Source: Iris pallida (Eukaryota; Streptophyta; Magnoliopsida; Asparagales; Iridaceae). From it: a stretch of 64,000 nt of DNA. Positions within the stretch are counted from its first letter, which is position 1. The number at the start of each line of letters is the position of its first letter. Positions 38,494-50,465 of the stretch are shown here, piece by piece. The stretch is from positions 11,627,730 to 11,691,729 of the forward strand of contig JANAVB010023996.1 of NCBI GenBank assembly GCA_029216955.1, read 5' to 3'. The position numbers were made by a program, and so were the translations under genes. The notes beneath the pieces were generated by a model, which saw nothing but the letters and a program-made list of their open reading frames with translations, made no database searches and was not told where the DNA came from.

Positions 38494-41131
38494 TGTCACT
38501 CCCGTTTCTTGTTATACGTATTTTCGTATGCGTATACGTGATTTCTGGCATTTATCAGGTGGACAGTAGTTAGACTTGACTTGCTTGCCTAGTCTTGGTT
38601 GATTTTGAATTGGTTTATTTTGGTTTATTTTGACTTGGGTTCGGCTTAGGTTGGTTTGTTTTGGTTTATGGTGGTTCATTATGAACCCAACCACCTACCT
38701 ACCACCATCTCTATTTAAAAGTCCAACCCTTTCTCTCTCTTCATTACTTTCTTACTTTTTTATTTACTATCCTTCTTCTTCCTCATAACTCCTCCCACCT
38801 ACCAAGTCCTAAGCAAGTGCAACTTGCTTCTTGGAGGAACACCATTTTGTTGTTCCATTGTCTTCCTCACGAGATTCCAAGACACTTTAGTACTTAGCAT
38901 TTTTAATTTCCATAGTTTATTTCTTGTAGATCTAAGTTAGTTGTATTTTTGGTTTTCTTGGGTTTTGATCTACCAAACTTTATTATTTTCAAGTTTTAAT
39001 TGTTCTATGTTGTAGAGAATTCAATTTTACCCAAAATGTACCTTTGAAAAGTTAGATTTTGACTTGTTTTGAGGAAGTTATGGACAAAATAAGATTTGGA
39101 CATTTCTTAGTTCATCTATCCTGATTTTGGCAGGGACGATGAATAGTGCCGCTTAGTACAGCCTGTCGCATAGTGCAGCCTGTCGCATAGTGCAGCCTGT
39201 CGCATAGTGCCTCATGGTGATGCAGCCTGTCGTATAGTGCAGCCTGTCGTATAGTGTAGTCTGTCGTATAGTGCCGCATGGTGATATAGCCTGCCGCATA
39301 GTGCAGCCTGTCGCATAGTGCCGCATGGTGATGGAGCCTACCGTATAGTACAGCCTGTCGCATAGTGCAGCCTACCGCATAGTGCATCTTGTCGCATAGT
39401 ACCGCAGAAGGCCGCATAGTGCTGTAGGGGGCTGCATAGTGTAGTAGAAGGCCGCATAGTGTCGCAGAATGCCGCATTGTGCCTATTTTGGCTGTTTTTG
39501 GCTATTTTAAGTCCTATTTGGTTGAATTGTGGCCATAATTTCTCCTAACTCCTAAAATGAAAGTTGTAGATCTTTTTCTTAGCTTCAAGAATATGTTACT
39601 AGCTATTTTATACAAGTTTCTCTCATTCATGATAATGTAAGGATAGAAGACGATATTGGCCTGTTAAGGCGCACTCTTAGCAAGTAACAAGTAACATGAT
39701 ATGATAGTGGCCCGTCGTGGCACACTCTTGACAAGTACCCTGGACATGATAATACATAATAGTGTCCCGTCGTGGCACACTCTTGATAAGTAAACCTAAC
39801 ATGATAATCATGATATGCTGTTGTGACGACTATCTTGACTTGCTAAGTAACTTGTCTTGACATCGTGGGTTTTTGTGCTTGTATAAGCTACATGTCTCGT
39901 CTTGCATCATGTCTAGGACATGAATTCCTGGTTACCACGGTCAGGGATTCATACTGAATATGACTAGGATAATGACTAGATTGATCAAGTAGTTCATAAA
40001 GAGATTTCCCAGCTATAGGCAGTCCCGTTATCTGGGCGCTCTAATTGGACTTGTAGCCTGCCGTCGAGTAGGGCACATTTCCAGCACACTGTCATGTGTT
40101 GCACTCCCAAGTCACCTAATCTAACTCTCTCAACATGCTACTAAATAACCTGGATTATGTCTGCAGGGCTTGTGGCTGTTGGAACATCTTATTACATCTT
40201 GTTAGTAATTAGGCTTGTGATAACCCTAGTTAGCTAAAGTTTAAAGCCGTACTCATTGCTTCGCCGTGATTGATGGATGTAGTCCCGTCTAGTCTTGTCT
40301 TGACAGTGCCAGTATATGGCTACTTTAGTGCATTTACTATTATGCTGTATCTTATGATAATCGGTCAGGGACTATGTTTTCTTTAAGAAAAGGGTTACAA
40401 CCCCGGTCATTACCTGGTTTACGGGTTGTAACTTGGTTTCCAGAATAGTTCCTTAGTTACATTATCATTTATCATCCTGATTTCTTTAACTCATCTCTTT
40501 TATTATCCTTTATGTATCATGTGCTAATATGCTGGTTTTAGTTCTTAAGTGAAGCCTCCCTTGTGGCACTTACTCTTTCTGGGGTCTGACCCACCTAGTT
40601 TTGTATGGCCAGATTTTGGAGTAGCACCCGAGGATCTTCCAGCCTTCCAACCAGATGGAGCACACTAGGCGCAATCTTGGCAACGAGTGGGTTTTATTTT
40701 GCTCTCCTACTCTATTGTAAATTATTCTTTTGAGGCGTTTAGCCGTCGAGCAAGTGTTAGCTCGTGTTAAATTTATATTTCTGTCTGCCTAAAGACTGTA
40801 ACATGATTGACGAATCATAGGGTTAATCATGTATGACTTAACCTCTTGCTAGTCTTCATATTTTGTATGACTAGCTTCATGATCATCTGAATATGTAATG
40901 TTTGGGACACCTTACTTTGTATGTCTGATGATCTATAATCTTGTTATATTACTTGCTTGCTTGAGATTGGGACACTAGCCATGTTTTTAACCTGAAGTGA
41001 CTGTTGGCTTGTAGTAAACTCGCATGCATCTAGATAGCCGTGACTGTATTACGAGGTGAGATTCACTTTAATGTACGTAGCTGACTGTGTCTGTCCCCCG
41101 TTCTCGAGTATTCTGGTTCTGTGGCGTGACA
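38494..41131 (+). repeat. Element 4 left LTR
   Basis: Starts TGTCACTCCC, ends GTGGCGTGACA. TATA-like CTATTTAAAA near 38711-38720. Hairpin AAGCAAGTGCAACTTGCTT at 38811-38829. Minisatellite 39141-39477. TAGTGGCCCGTCGTGG repeats 39640-39790. Stem-loop 40393-40443. Inverted terminal repeats TGTCAC/GTGACA as in Element 2. Confidence 0.95.
39141..39477. repeat. CGCATAGTGCAGCCTGT minisatellite, Element 4 left LTR
   Basis: About eighteen imperfect copies of a 17-bp unit, some expanded by TGGTGATG. The right-LTR counterpart is 58440-58775. It occupies the LTR slot held by the GCGTG array in Element 2. Confidence 0.9.
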
Positions 41132-41140
41132 CGGTTTAAG

Positions 41141-41156
41141 TGGTGGCCTATACAGG
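41141..41156 (+). other. Primer-binding-site-like sequence of Element 4
   Basis: TGGTGGCCTATACAGG, 9 nt after the LTR end, one base different from Element 2. Confidence 0.6.
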
Positions 41157-41349
41157 TCTTGTAAATCAAGATGTGTGAGGGTTTCACTGAATAGATGTCT
41201 CAATCAGCACTCGCCCTTTGATCTCTACTCGTGTCTTCTAATTATTCCTAAATTTTGACCTGATCACATGTTTATATCCTCGATCTGTCATGGTCCTTCA
41301 TTATTGTTCTCCTTGTCGATTCTTCAGCGGTATTATTCCTTGTCCTACC

Positions 41350-42075
41350 GATCAACAATGCAGAGCACCTCCAGTGGACCAGCAGCAACCTGGAGACCAA
41401 ACCCAGCACTCTGGAGCGGCCTCCCGAGTCATGCATTCCGGGGATCTAGAGCCCCTAGTTCAACCAGTCCAGCATGCAGAGCCTGACAATGGAACTCTGG
41501 CGGGACTCATCAGGGATTTGCTTGCATCTCAAAATCGTCGGGGCGATGTCCTGTACCAGACAATACAAGATGCCATGGACAGAGTTGGTTACCAAGGGAA
41601 CAACACGGCCAACATCTTCAAGCTTCTGAACCCTCCTTTCTTTGACGGCACTAAAGATGCTATTGCTGCTGATACATGTCTTCAGGATACAGAGGTTAAC
41701 CTGGAAGCAGCTAGGATTCCTTAGGAAAAGAAGGTGGCCATTGTGCGCCTACAGTTATTGGACTTAGCCCGCAGCTAGTGGACGATGCTAGCAGTTGGAT
41801 TATCGATGCCTGTCTCATGGGCGGTGTTCAGCAACAAGTTCCAGACCAAGTACTTCGACGTAGTAGCTCGATATGATCTGCAAACGAGATTCACCAATCT
41901 TAAGCAGATGGACAGGACGGTCGATGGATATACGGCCGAGTTTTCTAGACTCGGTCGGTTTGCCCCTACCCTGGTGACGACCGAGTTAGATCGAGCCCAA
42001 CAATTCCAGCAGGGACTCCACCTAGAGATTATTCTAGCAGTGGAGCAGTTTGAGCAACAGACGTTTGATGCCGTC
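41350..42075 (+). pseudogene. gag: gag of Element 4, 5' piece (cut by Element 5)
   Basis: Same frame throughout with TAG stops at 41722-41724 and 41776-41778. Motifs as in Element 2: VDQQQPGDQTQHSG near the start, LLNPPFFDGTKDAIAADT, FSNKFQTKYFDVVARYDLQ, QMDRTVDGYTAEFSRL, QFQQGLHLEIILAVEQFEQQ. It stops at the CCGTC target site (42071-42075) in the QTFDAV segment and continues at 53932. Confidence 0.9.
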
Positions 42076-43032
42076 TGTAGGCCTCAAAAATGAAAGTCAC
42101 GCTGAGTTGATCAGAACAAGTCACGCACAGTAATCCGAGAAGCAGCACAAAAGATACGCTAAGTTCTGCCTGGCCATCTCCTTTAGAAGTCACGCAGAGA
42201 CAGCTCAGCCATATGTCAGAATCATAATGACTGACAACACAGCAGTCGAGAAACGTCTCCTCGTATGCCACGTATGCACAGAACTCGAGAGATCATCGCC
42301 GTCTTTTGCATGATTTTCGAAATCTTCCTTAGCAAGACTCACTCTTCACCAAGTTGGCATGACTTTGGGTCTTATCTTCATTTAATGCGGCTGACAAATA
42401 TAATCAATGTCAGAGATTTTGTGTCAGACGAAGCATGCCAAATCAAGACAGCTGGCGATTTGCGTGGATTCTGAACCTTCTCCTTCCTCAAGTTTGCGTG
42501 GATTTTTGAGTTATTCTTCTCAAAGCCTGCGTGAATTCTGAAGTATTCTTCTTCAAAGCTTGCGTGGATTTCGCCTTCAACGAGTCTGCGTCAACGAAAC
42601 TGTGTGGATTTTTGCCTTCAGCAAGACAGCGTGGATTTTATTTCAACTGGAGTACGTGGCAGCCGTGCCACCGATCTGTCTCTCGCGTGCCCAGTAACTT
42701 GTACACGACACATGCACTAATGCCATGTGTCCAACAGTTACGGGCCACGTCCAGTAACTACTCACTAACCCTGCGTGTATTTAGAGTCTGCATGACTTTT
42801 CAAATGCACCAGTGGTGAGGTAGTTATCTTTTCAGTTACTGTTTTGACTCTATAAATAGAGTTCTTTTTCTCATTCATTGTACAGATACATTGATATCTA
42901 CTGTCAAAATTTTGAGAGCTTTTCTTCTTCGCATAGTCCAAAGGATAAAGCGATCGTCTTCTAGATCGGATTCCTACAGTTGTAATTTTCTCAGATACAA
43001 AATAAATAAAGTGAATTTATTTATGGAAAACA
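42076..43032 (+). repeat. Element 5 left LTR
   Basis: Starts TGTAGGCCTC, ends GGAAAACA. By my hand count it differs from the right LTR at about 22 of 957 positions, mostly transitions. TGCGTGGATT-type repeats of 26-34 bp are at about 42451-42660. A clear TATA box TATAAATAG is at 42851-42859. Confidence 0.95.
42851..42859 (+). promoter_or_regulatory. TATA box of Element 5 LTR
   Basis: CTATAAATAGAG context, 173 nt before the LTR end. The right-LTR copy is at about 53750-53758. The same word with the same flanks is used by antisense gene C at 50804-50812. Confidence 0.8.
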
Positions 43033-43035
43033 AAT

Positions 43036-43053
43036 TGGCGACTCTGCTGGGGA
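43036..43053 (+). other. Primer binding site of Element 5 (tRNA-Arg type)
   Basis: TGGCGACTCTGCTGGGGA starts 3 nt after the LTR end. This sequence is known as the tRNA-Arg primer site of Ogre-type elements. Confidence 0.8.
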
Positions 43054-43073
43054 AAACCATCTCCTCTTCTGAG

Positions 43074-46000
43074 ATGGTAACAACTCAATACGATACTTCG
43101 TCTATCGGCTCAACGAAGAAGGTGATGACGATCAAATTCGATCAACTCGCCTATGAAGAAATGCAGCGGGCTAAGGGTGGCAAGCCCATTCCAGCCTCCA
43201 TTATCACTGCCAAGTCGAAGGGACACTCTGTCTATGTCCCTAAGAATCAGTTGGCAGTCAATAGTGAAGTCTCTGCCACAGTGTCTACTCCTAACACTGG
43301 CAAGAACTCTATTGCAAGCACGCACACTCTTGTGCGCTCGAAGATGACAGTAACTAAAAGTCACGTTGACAGTACTGGCTCCTTAGCCGAATCTGTTCCA
43401 GCGTGCAAATTCAATTCTAAAAGTCACGCTGACAGTACTGGCTCTTTAGCCGAATCTGTTCCAGTGTGCAAATTCAATTCTAAAAGTCACGCTGACAGTA
43501 CTGGCTCTTTAGCCAAATCTGTTCCAGTGTGCAAATTCAACTCTAAAAGTCACGCTGATAGTACTGGCTCCTTAGCCAAATCTATTCCAGTGTGCAACCC
43601 CACATTCAAAAGTCACGCTGACAGTATTGGCTCCTTAGCAAAATCTGTTTCAGCGTGTAATTCTAAAATTAAAAGTCACGCTAACAGCTCTAGTTCTTTA
43701 ACCAAGTCTGTTTCAGCGTGTATTTCATCAGAGAAGAATAACTCCATAGTTATCTCTTCTTCTTCACCGAGTTCTACTAGAACTGGGGGTGGTCTTCCAC
43801 ACAAAGTCCCTTCGAAAAGGAATAACTCTTTAGTTGTTTCTTCTGCTCCTGTAGTTTTTACTCCAGGAACAGCTTTGACTGATACTTTTGTTAGTCAAAG
43901 GAAAGGAGATGGTCTTTTGACTACTCTTCCTTCTGGACATTCTATGTCTCAACATCTGAATGAGTCTAAGACGAAACATTCCTTAATGTCTTCTTCTTTG
44001 ATTTCTTCAAATTGGGCACAGAATCTGTCCATTAAAGAGGGTCTGTTACAAACTCCTAATCAAGGGAGTGGTTTAACTCTTCCTTCTCTGCAAATATCCA
44101 GATCAATGGGAGGAAAACTCCATATTTCCAAAGTTAATATGTTACCTTCCACTGATTTAAGAACAAAACTCAGCACTTCTGGTGTTAAGAAACCATACCA
44201 ATTGGATATGAAGATAAAAGACCCAGATACAGAGTATGCAAGAAATTATGTGGCTCACATTAATCACTCTTTGTATAATCAAGAGCCATCAAGACCCAAG
44301 AACAGGAAGTATATTCCTCAATCTTCACAAACAGATTTACGTGAATATCTTCAACAGAAGAGAAGGAGTAATTCTATATCAAAGGAACATGCTGAATGTG
44401 ACTTCTATCCAAGAGTCATAATTCAGTGCAGATGTGAATCAACAGTTCAAGACCATGGTGATCATACTGAATGTGACTTCCAGCCAAGAGTCACAATGCA
44501 ATGCAGATGTCAAAATAAACGACAGTCTGTCTTTAATAGGATTCAGTATAAACCTATGCCTGATGAAGATGAGCCTTTGTTTGCCTCTGTCAACATGACT
44601 TCTCGGGACACCGGGGGTAGAGTTGATAGTCCAGATGGAGTATATAAAAACACCAGAGAAAGAGTCCTGGCTTCTAGTCAAAGAAATTTGATCACTGAAA
44701 TTGATTCTAAATTTCTTGGAGAATCTAACTTCCCACCTCTTCCTACTGGGGGTAATTCTCCTATAGTTGACTTTGATACACGAAGCAATGATTCAGAGCA
44801 TACAACATCTACTAGTTCATCAATAATCCCTCATACAGTCACGACTTACATGGTTGATGGGAATACTGATGAACCCTCTTCTTCCCTGACTCCTCAAGAT
44901 CAAAGAATTGCTTCTTTGGAACACAAATAAAGTCTATGACTGACACAATGAAGTCAATGTATGAACTCATGACAGCTCAGTTGCAAAATTGACAGACCGT
45001 ATCAGATGCCGTACCAGTTGATACTGATATAAGTCCAGTACAAGTTCCTCCAGCAGTACAATCCAATACTCCTGGACCTGCTCAACCAAATCCTAGTCTC
45101 TCTGGAGCTGGGGGTAGTGCTTACAATGCTGTTCCTCCTCCTAACTATTCTCTACAAGCCACAACTCCACAATCTTCGGGAGTTGTCTCTGAAGAATTGA
45201 AAAATCTCAAAACTCAATTCGAGGCATTCAAACAGAAGGATGGTTTACAAAGGTTAGGCATCAAGCAGCCTTATCCGATGGAATGGAAGCAAGTATCATA
45301 TCCTCCTAAATACAAGCCTCCTACTATCTCATTCTATGATGGAACCACTTCTCCAAGTCAGTTTATCAATCACTTTGAAGTAATGACTGATCAATTACAA
45401 CCAAGTGATGCTCTCCTTACTCGGGTATTATTGGATGTCTCAAGGGAACGGCTTATGAATGGTATAGAAGTCTCCCAGATGGGAGTATTACCTCATTTGC
45501 TGGTTTCAAACAGATGTTTCTTGAAAGGTTCTATGAAGGGCTTAATGACATGACTATGTCTGCTCTTATTAGAATCAAGCAGAAAAATAATGAATCTACA
45601 GAGGAATACATTGAACGGTTTCGAAGAGAAGCTCTGAAGATGCCTCTTGGAACTCCTGATGCTGTCACCATTGACACGTACAAATCAAACTTGTTGCCAA
45701 TCATCAGTATGTGGACAGGGTCCACTCAATTTCAAGATTGGCCTTCCTTCATAGTCAGTGCTAAAGCTGCAGAAATCAGTGCTGAAACCTTCAAAGGTTT
45801 AGGAGTGCAGATGACTCCTAAAGAAACAGGACAAGGGGCTAACAATAAAAATAATGCTCGCAAAGGAAAAGAAATTCTAGAAGTTAATCTTCACAGCAAA
45901 GATGCATCGAATGTTCAAACTCCTGCCTCTACAACTCAACAATCAAGAACACCTCGCCCTAGAGAAGAATATTCTTTTGATGACGACGATGTCCTTGGTA

Positions 46001-46491
46001 TCTTTGAATGTCTGCTGAAAGGTAATAAAATACAATTACCAGAGATCAAGAAACCTGATGAAGCTGGTAAAACTGATCATCCTAAATACTGTCCATATCA
46101 CAGAATACTGGGTGATACAATTCGTACATGTTATGTATTGAAAGGAAAGATCCAAGAAATGATTAAATCTGGAGCTATCTCTCTTACTCCAAAAGAGAAG
46201 ACCGTCACCTCCAACGTCGTCTCTATGCAATTTGGAAATTTCCCTCCTCAACTCCTTGAAAGTGGGATTATTCCTATTCCCAAGGCAACTCTTGACATAG
46301 TGAATCTTCCTCCTCCACAGTTTGAAGGATTAGTACCAATCACTTTGGAAACAGGAGAAATCATGTGGATCCATCCTGATCTAGTGGCAGATTTTGAATC
46401 GCCTTCTCCTCAAAAGATTTTTTCTCAAAAAATCCAAGAAGGCTGGAAAGATCAAGTCATGTCATATGACTTCTCTTGGGTCTACTTCTGA
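43074..46491 (+). pseudogene. gag: gag of Element 5, with long repeat-bearing N-terminus
   Basis: The open frame runs from ATG 43074 to 44930 (the frame extends upstream through the primer site, so the first ATG after that site is preferred). This part is rich in Ser, Thr, Lys and Asn, with 21-residue repeats (43357-43735), and has no recognised fold; Ogre elements also have extra coding sequence before gag. A frameshift near 44925, a TGA near 44990 and another frameshift near 45530 separate it from the Tat Gag core: QPYPMEWKQVSYPPKYKPP, FYDGTTSP, then LERFYEGLNDMT and STEEYIERFRREA. The Tat-type knuckle YCPYHRILGDTIRTC has Asp where His is usual. A spacer ending QFEGLVPITLETGEIMW follows. 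Stop at 46489-46491. Confidence 0.85.
43357..43735 (+). repeat. 63-bp in-frame tandem repeats in Element 5 gag
   Basis: Six units beginning AAAAGTCACGCTGACAG and coding SHADSTGSLAESVPVC-like 21-residue repeats. The first four are very similar and the last two diverged. The 13-base word AAAGTCACGCTGA also occurs near the LTR start (42093-42105). Confidence 0.9.
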
Positions 46492-48229
46492 CAAAGAGCC
46501 AAAAGATAAAGAAGAAGCACTTGTTAGTGCTACTCGAACGGAGAAACCTTACCTAAAGGATTATTCTAAAAATCCTGAAGATCCTACTGATATCCCTTCA
46601 GATGCTAAAGATGCTCCTAATGTTCCTTCCGAGGAAGAACCATCTACTGAACTTGTTCCTCCCAAGCCTACGGCTCTGGAGAAAGGCAAACAACAGGCTC
46701 GGTTTGATAAGCCAATCAAGAAGTCTTCTCCTCTTGGACTTCAGAAGCCTTACAACTTCGACATTTTGGCTCAGCTTGTTAATACTCCCGCTAGAATGTC
46801 CCTTTTTGAACTTCTACGTCTTTCCAAAGAGACTCGGGAGACGTTAAGTGAAGCACTTCTACAAGCTGACTCTTGTCTTGCACAATTGAAGAAGCCGAAT
46901 GCTAAACCGGTCAAACAACAACAGCGACGATTTCGTCCGGACATCATGGATGCAATTGAAGCTGAAGTCAATAAACTCATTACATCTGGGTTTATTAGAG
47001 AGGAACAACATCCCGATTGGGTGGCTAATATTGTTCCTGTTCTTAAAAAGACTGGCAAGATCAGAGTATGCATAGACTTTCATGATCTCAATGCGGCATG
47101 TCCTAAAGACGAATTCCCTCTACCAATCACTGATGTCATGGTTGATAATACCTGTGGATTTGAACGAATGTCATTTATGGACGGGTATTCTGGGTATAAT
47201 CAGATCAAAATGTTCCCAGAAGACGAGAAGCACACTTCTTTCAGAACGCCGATTGGTACATACTGTTATACAGTTATGCCATTCGGTCTCAAGAATGCAG
47301 GAGCAACTTATCAACGAGCTATGAGTACTATATTCCGTGAACATTTGCGGAAAACAGTCGAATGCTATGTTGATGATATTGCAGTCAAAAGTCGACAAAA
47401 GGAGGATCATATCCAAGATTTGAAGACTATATTTGATCTAATGCGTAAGCATCAATTAAAGATGAACCCTACTAAGTCCTTCTTAGGCGTCTCTAGTGGT
47501 AAATTTCTCGGCTTCGTCATTACCTCTAAAGGTATACACGTGGATCCCGAGAAGATCAAAGCCATCCAAGAGATGCGTCCTCCACGCACCTTAAAAGAGC
47601 TACGAGGATTTCAAGGAAGAATTGCTTATATCAGGAGATTTATCTCTAATTTATCAGGACGCTGTAGACCATTCAACAAACTTATGAAGAAAGGTGTCTC
47701 TTTTGTCTGGAATAATGAATGTCAGAAAGCATTCGATGATATAAAACAATATCTGATAAGCCCTCCAGTATTGGTACCTCCCGTCTCAGGAATACCGTTC
47801 CTCCTCTATACTCGAGCAATGAGTCATTCATTGGGTGCATTACTCGCTCAAAAGAATCAAAATGGCCATGAACAAGCCATTTATTATCTCAGCCGCACTA
47901 TAACCGGAGCTGAACCTCGATATTCGCCAGTTGAAAAAGAATGTCTAGCCTTGATGTTTGCTGTCCAAAAGACACGTCATTATATCATTGGTCAGACTAT
48001 TCATGTCATCTCCAGGATCAATCCTATACGGATCATGATGAAGAAACCCAGTGTTTTGAATTCTCGATTGGCTAACTAGGGAATCCTACTTGCTCAGTAT
48101 GATATGCACTATATTCCTCAGAAATCCGTCAAGGGATAAGCTTTAGCTGATTTTCTGGCTGCTCACTCAATTCCAGAAAATTCAAAACTCTATGATGAAA
48201 TCCCAGATGAAGTCCTAGATTCAAATCAA
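46492..48229 (+). pseudogene. pol (RT-RH): Reverse transcriptase and RNase H of Element 5 (protease missing)
   Basis: A frame open from 46394 to 48079. It starts with an acidic linker, then a segment typical of the Tat gag-pol junction (NFDILAQLVNTPARMSLFEL, ETLSEALL). It then jumps straight to the RT start (PNAKPVKQQQRRFRPD), with no D-T/S/N-G protease motif in between, so a protease-containing stretch appears deleted in frame. RT blocks are intact: GFIREEQHPDWVANIVPVLK, CIDFHDLNAACPKDEFPLP, MSFMDGYSGYNQI, and catalytic YVDD at 47366-47377. RNase H follows (YYLSRTITGAEPRYSPVEKE). Stops: TAG 48077-48079 and a TAA near 48137 (in KG-stop-ALADFLA). Confidence 0.92.
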
Positions 48230-48960
48230 ATTGCTGAAGAAGATCCTACTTGGCGTCTATTCTTTGATGGAGCGTCAAGAATTGGTCCTAATGGTGATAT
48301 TGTTGCTGGAGTTGGAATTGTTCTTGTATCGCCAGAAGGTTTTGCCATCCAAAGAGCTTATTCTCTCGATCAGCCGTGTTCAAACAATGTAGCTGAGTAC
48401 AACGCATTGCTTATTGGTCTTCAACTCGCTAAACATCTGAATATTCAATATTTGGAGGCGTATGGAGACTCTAAACTTATTGTCAATCAGATCAGGGGTA
48501 CTTATGAAGTTCGCCATCAAGATCTGGTTCTTTATCATAGAGTGGCCATATCTATGGCCTTATCATTTAAGGAATTCTTCATTGAACATGTTAGGCGAGC
48601 ATGTAACACAGAAGCTGATGCCCTTGCTAATCTTGCAGCGGTGCTGGCTATCCCAATCAAACGGCAACAAATGATTGTTGTTCATAGTCGAGAATTATTT
48701 CATCTTGAAAATAACCTGACTCTAGGACTTCCAGTTGACATTGAAGAATCAACATCTTATGACGTCAACACAACAAGAGGATTTGGATTTTGTCGTAAAT
48801 CGATATCATCTTCATCCGATTCGAGCATGGAATTCATCTTCAGTAACTCGACTGAGAATCAGAATACGGATAAAGATTGGAGACTTCCTTTCTTAGATCT
48901 TGTATTGTATGATATTCTTCCGGACGATCCGAGTGAGGCAGCATCTATCAGACGATGATC
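48230..48960 (+). pseudogene. pol (aRNH): Second, archaeal-type RNase H of Element 5 pol
   Basis: Catalytic residues in order: Asp in WRLFFDGAS (48266-48268), Glu in VAEYNALLIGL, Asp in YGDSKLIVNQI and Asp in EADALANLAA. This extra RNase H is characteristic of the Tat lineage. It is in the same frame as RT, separated by the two stops; its own frame is open (48407-48958 and upstream to about 48150) until a shift before integrase. The C-terminal Ser/Asp-rich part is a linker. Confidence 0.9.
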
Positions 48961-50134
48961 ACTCAGATTCTATTACAATCATACAACAAAGACCTTATAT
49001 CGTCGAGCTTATGATGGTTTACTCCTTCGGTGCATTGCCGGTGATGAAGCCCAACAAGTTATTCGTGAAGCACATGATGGAATTTGTGGAGCGCATCAAC
49101 CTGGGCCAAAACTTCAAGACCGTATTCGACGGATGGGTTATTATTGGCCAACTATGGTATCAGATGCCATTGAATATGCAAGGAAATGCAAAGCTTGCCA
49201 AATCCATGCGGATTTTATACATCAACCTTCGGAATTTCTACATCCGACGGCAGCATCATGGCCCTTCGAAGCTTGGGGCATGGACATTGTCGGCCCAATC
49301 AATCCTCCATCATCTAAAGGTCATCGGTTCATTCTCGCAATAACCGATTACTTTTCCAAATGGGCCGAATCTATTCCTTTATCTGAAGTTAAGACGTCTA
49401 AATGTCATCAGCTTTATTAAGCACCATGTCATCTACAGATTTGGTGTTCCTCGACGCATTGTTCATGATAACGGACCACAGTTCGTCAGCCAGAAATTTA
49501 CTCGATTCTGTGACGATCACCGGATCAATAATGTTGCTTCTACCGCATATAATCCAGCAGCTAACGGATTAGAGAAGCTTTCAACAAGACTATCATCAAA
49601 CTCCTAAAGAAGTTTGTCTCCACTAACAAACGTAATTGGAGTGACAAGCTCGGGGAATGCTTGTGGGCTTATCGCACTACAGTCCGTAATGCTACTAAGT
49701 GTACACCTTTCTCTCTGGTGTATGGATCTGAGGCTGTTCTCCCATTAGAGATTCAAATTCCTTCTTTAAGGATAGCAATCGCTAATGAACTCACTGCCGA
49801 AAATAATGATCGTCTTCGACTTCAAGAATTGGAGGCTCTGGATGAAAAACGGTTATCTGCTCAACAAAATATTGAATTCTATCAAGCTAGAATTTCAAGG
49901 GCTTTTAACAAGAAAGTCAGAATTCGAACATTTCAGAAAGGAGAACTTGTGCTTACTGTCAGACGCCCGATGACTATGACACACATGAGTAAGGGCAAGT
50001 TTGATGGAAAATGGGAAGGTCCATTCATTGTCAATAAGATCTTTTCTAATGGGGCTTATCAACTCACTACTCTAGATGGTAAAGCCACTATGATGCCCAT
50101 CAACGGCAAATTCTTGAAGAAGTACTACGTCTGA
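48961..50134 (+). pseudogene. pol (IN): Integrase of Element 5 pol
   Basis: Zinc-binding HHCC: REAHDGICGAHQPGPK and CKACQIHA (about 49066-49210). Catalytic Asp in WGMDIVGP (49283-49285) and Asp in VHDNGPQFVS (49467-49469). Around the third acidic residue a small deletion changes the NGLAEAFNK-type motif to NGLEKL (49567-49575) and shifts the frame. The C-terminus is open at 49661-50134: LWAYRTTVRNATKCTPFSLV, YGSEAVLPLEI and GKWEGPFIVNKIF. It ends in NGKFLKKYYV without a chromodomain, as in Tat elements. Confidence 0.9.
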
Positions 50135-50428
50135 TATTTCTATCAAAATTGTCCTCCCATCACTTTCCAGTTGTTTCATTGTTCTTGTCGAAGAATCATT
50201 CTGATATCTATTATCCCCAGTGGAGATAGGTATTCTACTTTGTATCGTTTTCTCAACAAATTTGATATCCAGAAAATCATGTCCACATTACCTCTGAATT
50301 TTCTATCTCAATATCATATTTATGAAAATGATATTTAGTCTTTCTGATTTCTGAGTCAAAAAATCAATGAATAAAGGCAAATATAAAGTGGGAAGGATAT
50401 ATCGTAAACAAAGTTTCCTTAAACGGAG
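50135..50428 (+). other. Sense-strand 3' untranslated part after Element 5 integrase
   Basis: No reading frame in either strand that I can support. It separates integrase from the end of the antisense gene cluster. Confidence 0.6.
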
Positions 50429-50434
50429 TTTATT
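50429..50434 (-). terminator. AATAAA polyadenylation signal of antisense gene C
   Basis: Minus-strand AATAAA 32 nt past the stop codon of gene C, after a run of T. Confidence 0.6.
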
Positions 50435-50465
50435 TGAGACAAATCCCTCAAAAAAAAAAATTACA

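Noticed and set aside
39112..39477. Minus-strand frames over the Element 4 minisatellite (also 58372-58768)
   Set aside because: Repeat translation in an LTR; different frames are open in the two LTRs.
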